From NCBI GenBank assembly GCA_014534415.1, contig JACVRM010000113.1, forward strand, positions 1 to 7,027: a stretch of 7,027 bases of DNA, written 5' to 3'. A program made the position numbers and the translations under genes. Under the pieces are notes generated by a model, which saw only the letters and a list, made by a program, of their open reading frames with translations, was not told the DNA's origin and did not search any database. The stretch's first letter is position 1. The number at the start of each line of letters is the position of its first letter. Below, piece after piece: positions 6,034 through 7,027 of the stretch. This stretch comes from Thermoleophilia bacterium. Lineage in GTDB: Bacteria; Actinomycetota; Thermoleophilia; Gaiellales; Gaiellaceae.

Positions 6034-6770
6034 TGGAGCGCGTCGCACTGGTGACGGGCGCCTCGACGGGCATCGGGCTCGCGGTCGCCGAGCGCCTCGT
6101 CGCCGACGGCTTCGCGCTCGCCTTCGCGACACACAGTGAGTCCGACGAGGCTCGGCAGGCGTTCGAGCGAGTCAGCGCGCGCGGCCGGGCGCATTGGCTG
6201 GTCGGCGACCTGGAGGACCCCGCCGTACCCGACGGGCTCGTGCAGGAGGCGGTCGGCGAGCTCGGTCGCCTCGATGTGCTCGTCAACAACGCGGGTTTGA
6301 CGAGCGCGAAGCCGGCGCTGGAGCTCACGGCCGACGACTTCGACCGGATCTTCACCGTCGATGTGCGGGCGGCGTTCCTCCTGGCGCGCGCGGCGGTCCA
6401 GCCGATGCGCGAGGCGGGCGCAGGCTCGATCGTCAACGTGACGAGCGTCCACGCGCACGTGCCGCGACCCGGCTTCGCGCTGTACGCAGCGGCGAAGGCG
6501 GCGCTCGGGATGCTGACGCGCGGCCTCGCACTGGAGCTGGCGGCCGACGGGATTCGTGTCAACGCCGTCGCGCCGGGCGCGATCGCCACCGAGCGAAACG
6601 AGGAGGCGGAGGAGCTCGTCGACGAGATCCCACTCGGCCGCGCGGGCACACCCCAGGAAGTCGCGGCGCTCGTCGCCTTCCTCGCCGGCGACGAGTCGCG
6701 CTACGTGACCGGATCGAGCTACGTCATCGACGGCGGCATGGCGCAGCACGTCGTGCCGCCCGCCTGGTAG
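6033..6770 (+). CDS. Short-chain dehydrogenase/reductase (SDR), third gene of the egtB-egtD operon
   Basis: This encodes 245 residues of a classical SDR: a cytosolic Rossmann-fold NAD(P)-dependent oxidoreductase acting on an alcohol or carbonyl. The nucleotide-binding TGASTGIG spans 8-15 and NNAG 85-88. The catalytic residues are S138, Y151 and K155 (YAAAK, 151-155), followed by the VNAVAPGAI stretch. The place of the usual tetrad asparagine is held by D110 (TVDVRA). No acidic residue follows beta-strand 2 (FATHSE, 31-36), which leans towards NADP(H). The ATG at 6033 shares its A with the egtD TGA (6031-6033), so translation is coupled; an in-frame ATG at 5985 lies inside egtD and is rejected. 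General relatives are FabG-like reductases and glucose dehydrogenases. No SDR step belongs to the known ergothioneine pathway, so its substrate is open. Confidence 0.92.
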   Translation: MERVALVTGASTGIGLAVAERLVADGFALAFATHSESDEARQAFERVSARGRAHWLVGDLEDPAVPDGLVQEAVGELGRLDVLVNNAGLTSAKPALELTADDFDRIFTVDVRAAFLLARAAVQPMREAGAGSIVNVTSVHAHVPRPGFALYAAAKAALGMLTRGLALELAADGIRVNAVAPGAIATERNEEAEELVDEIPLGRAGTPQEVAALVAFLAGDESRYVTGSSYVIDGGMAQHVVPPAW

Positions 6771-6798
6771 GAGAGCGACTGGAGCGTCTTCGCGGGAG

Positions 6799-6836
6799 CC
6801 GGCGGGAAGCTGCGCGCCGGTCGCGGATCGCCGGCG
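6799..6836. terminator. Competing GC hairpins between convergent genes, possible terminator
   Basis: In the 101-bp spacer after the SDR, CCGGCG (6799-6804), CGCCGG (6815-6820) and CCGGCG (6831-6836) occur in series. The middle element can pair with either flank, with a 10-base loop in each case, giving two mutually exclusive 6-bp stems. The location between convergent 3' ends suits a bidirectional transcription end. There is no T-tract on either side, so intrinsic termination is uncertain. Confidence 0.3.
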
Positions 6837-6871
6837 AGGGTGAGTAGCTGAGCGGAACGGCCGGTGGACGC

Positions 6872-7027
6872 TCACTCGGGAGGAGGCTGACGCAGCCGCT
6901 TGACCTCGGCGCGCCGTCGCTTCTCGGTGAGCCGCTGCTCGCGGGCTGCGGCGCTTGGGCGCGTCGGGCGTCGCGCGCGGCGCGGCCGCAGCGCCTCGCG
7001 AAGCTGCGCGGCAACCCGCTCGAGTGC
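6872..7027 (-). CDS. arfB: C-terminal fragment of an ArfB/YaeJ-type peptide chain release factor
   Basis: A minus-strand frame enters from the right edge and ends at a TGA (6874-6872), giving the last 51 residues of a gene that begins beyond the window. The fragment is strongly basic, with RPRRARRPTRPS (14-25), REQRLTEKRRRAEVKRLR (29-46) and a proline-rich end. This pattern is the hallmark of the C-terminal tail of ArfB (YaeJ), the GGQ-type hydrolase that enters the empty mRNA channel of stalled ribosomes and frees the peptide. The GGQ domain itself is not in the window, so the assignment rests on the tail alone. It is convergent with the SDR gene. Another open frame on the same strand (7014-6724) overlaps it but shows no family features. 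Confidence 0.75.
   Translation of the reverse strand, partial: ALERVAAQLREALRPRRARRPTRPSAAAREQRLTEKRRRAEVKRLRQPPPE

Noticed and set aside
4690..6132. Long minus-strand frame (480 residues) antisense to egtB, egtD and the SDR
   Set aside because: No recognisable motif, very Arg-rich, and opposite to three genes with intact family signatures.
6724..7014. Minus-strand frame of 96 residues at the right end
   Set aside because: It is in a different frame from the ArfB-like tail, overlaps the SDR 3' end, and has no family features; the frame ending at 6872 matches a known tail.

Overview
This window comes from a very GC-rich bacterium. GTG start codons, tightly packed or overlapping genes, start codons without a Shine-Dalgarno sequence, and an ergothioneine pathway all point to an actinobacterium. 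The lineage could be an early-branching one such as Thermoleophilia, but that is an impression of style and cannot be proved from this sequence.

Layout. Positions 1-82 are non-coding and hold a partial 40-bp tandem repeat and a short hairpin. A two-gene minus-strand unit follows. Transcription begins with a 129-residue small membrane protein resembling the YdjM/DUF457 metal-dependent hydrolases (1022 down to 633), then reaches a single-pass membrane-anchored protein with an OB-fold-like outer domain (586 down to 83). Divergent from this unit, 36 bp away, is a DHA2/EmrB-type drug:H+ antiporter (1059-2534). It converges with, and overlaps by 35 bp, an ATP-grasp ligase on the minus strand (3672 down to 2500).

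The centre of interest is 3674-6770. An egtB gene (3717-5048), an egtD gene (5041-6033) and a short-chain dehydrogenase/reductase gene (6033-6770) are chained by 8-nt and 1-nt overlaps into a translationally coupled plus-strand operon. EgtD trimethylates histidine to hercynine. EgtB then couples hercynine oxidatively to a thiol to give the sulfoxide precursor of ergothioneine. All the catalytic residues I could place in EgtB and EgtD are present, and EgtB carries the residues associated with gamma-glutamylcysteine as the thiol donor. No egtA, egtC or egtE is present in the window. Instead the operon has an SDR at its end and an ATP-grasp ligase divergent from egtB across a 44-bp start-to-start gap. 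Whether the ligase supplies gamma-glutamylcysteine, or whether ligase and SDR make or modify an ergothioneine-related product, is the main open question.

After the operon, a 101-bp spacer with competing GC hairpins separates the SDR from the convergent 3' end of a partial gene on the minus strand (6872-7027). Its basic tail is recognisable as the C-terminus of an ArfB/YaeJ-type ribosome-rescue release factor. No tRNA, rRNA, CRISPR array or insertion sequence was seen.
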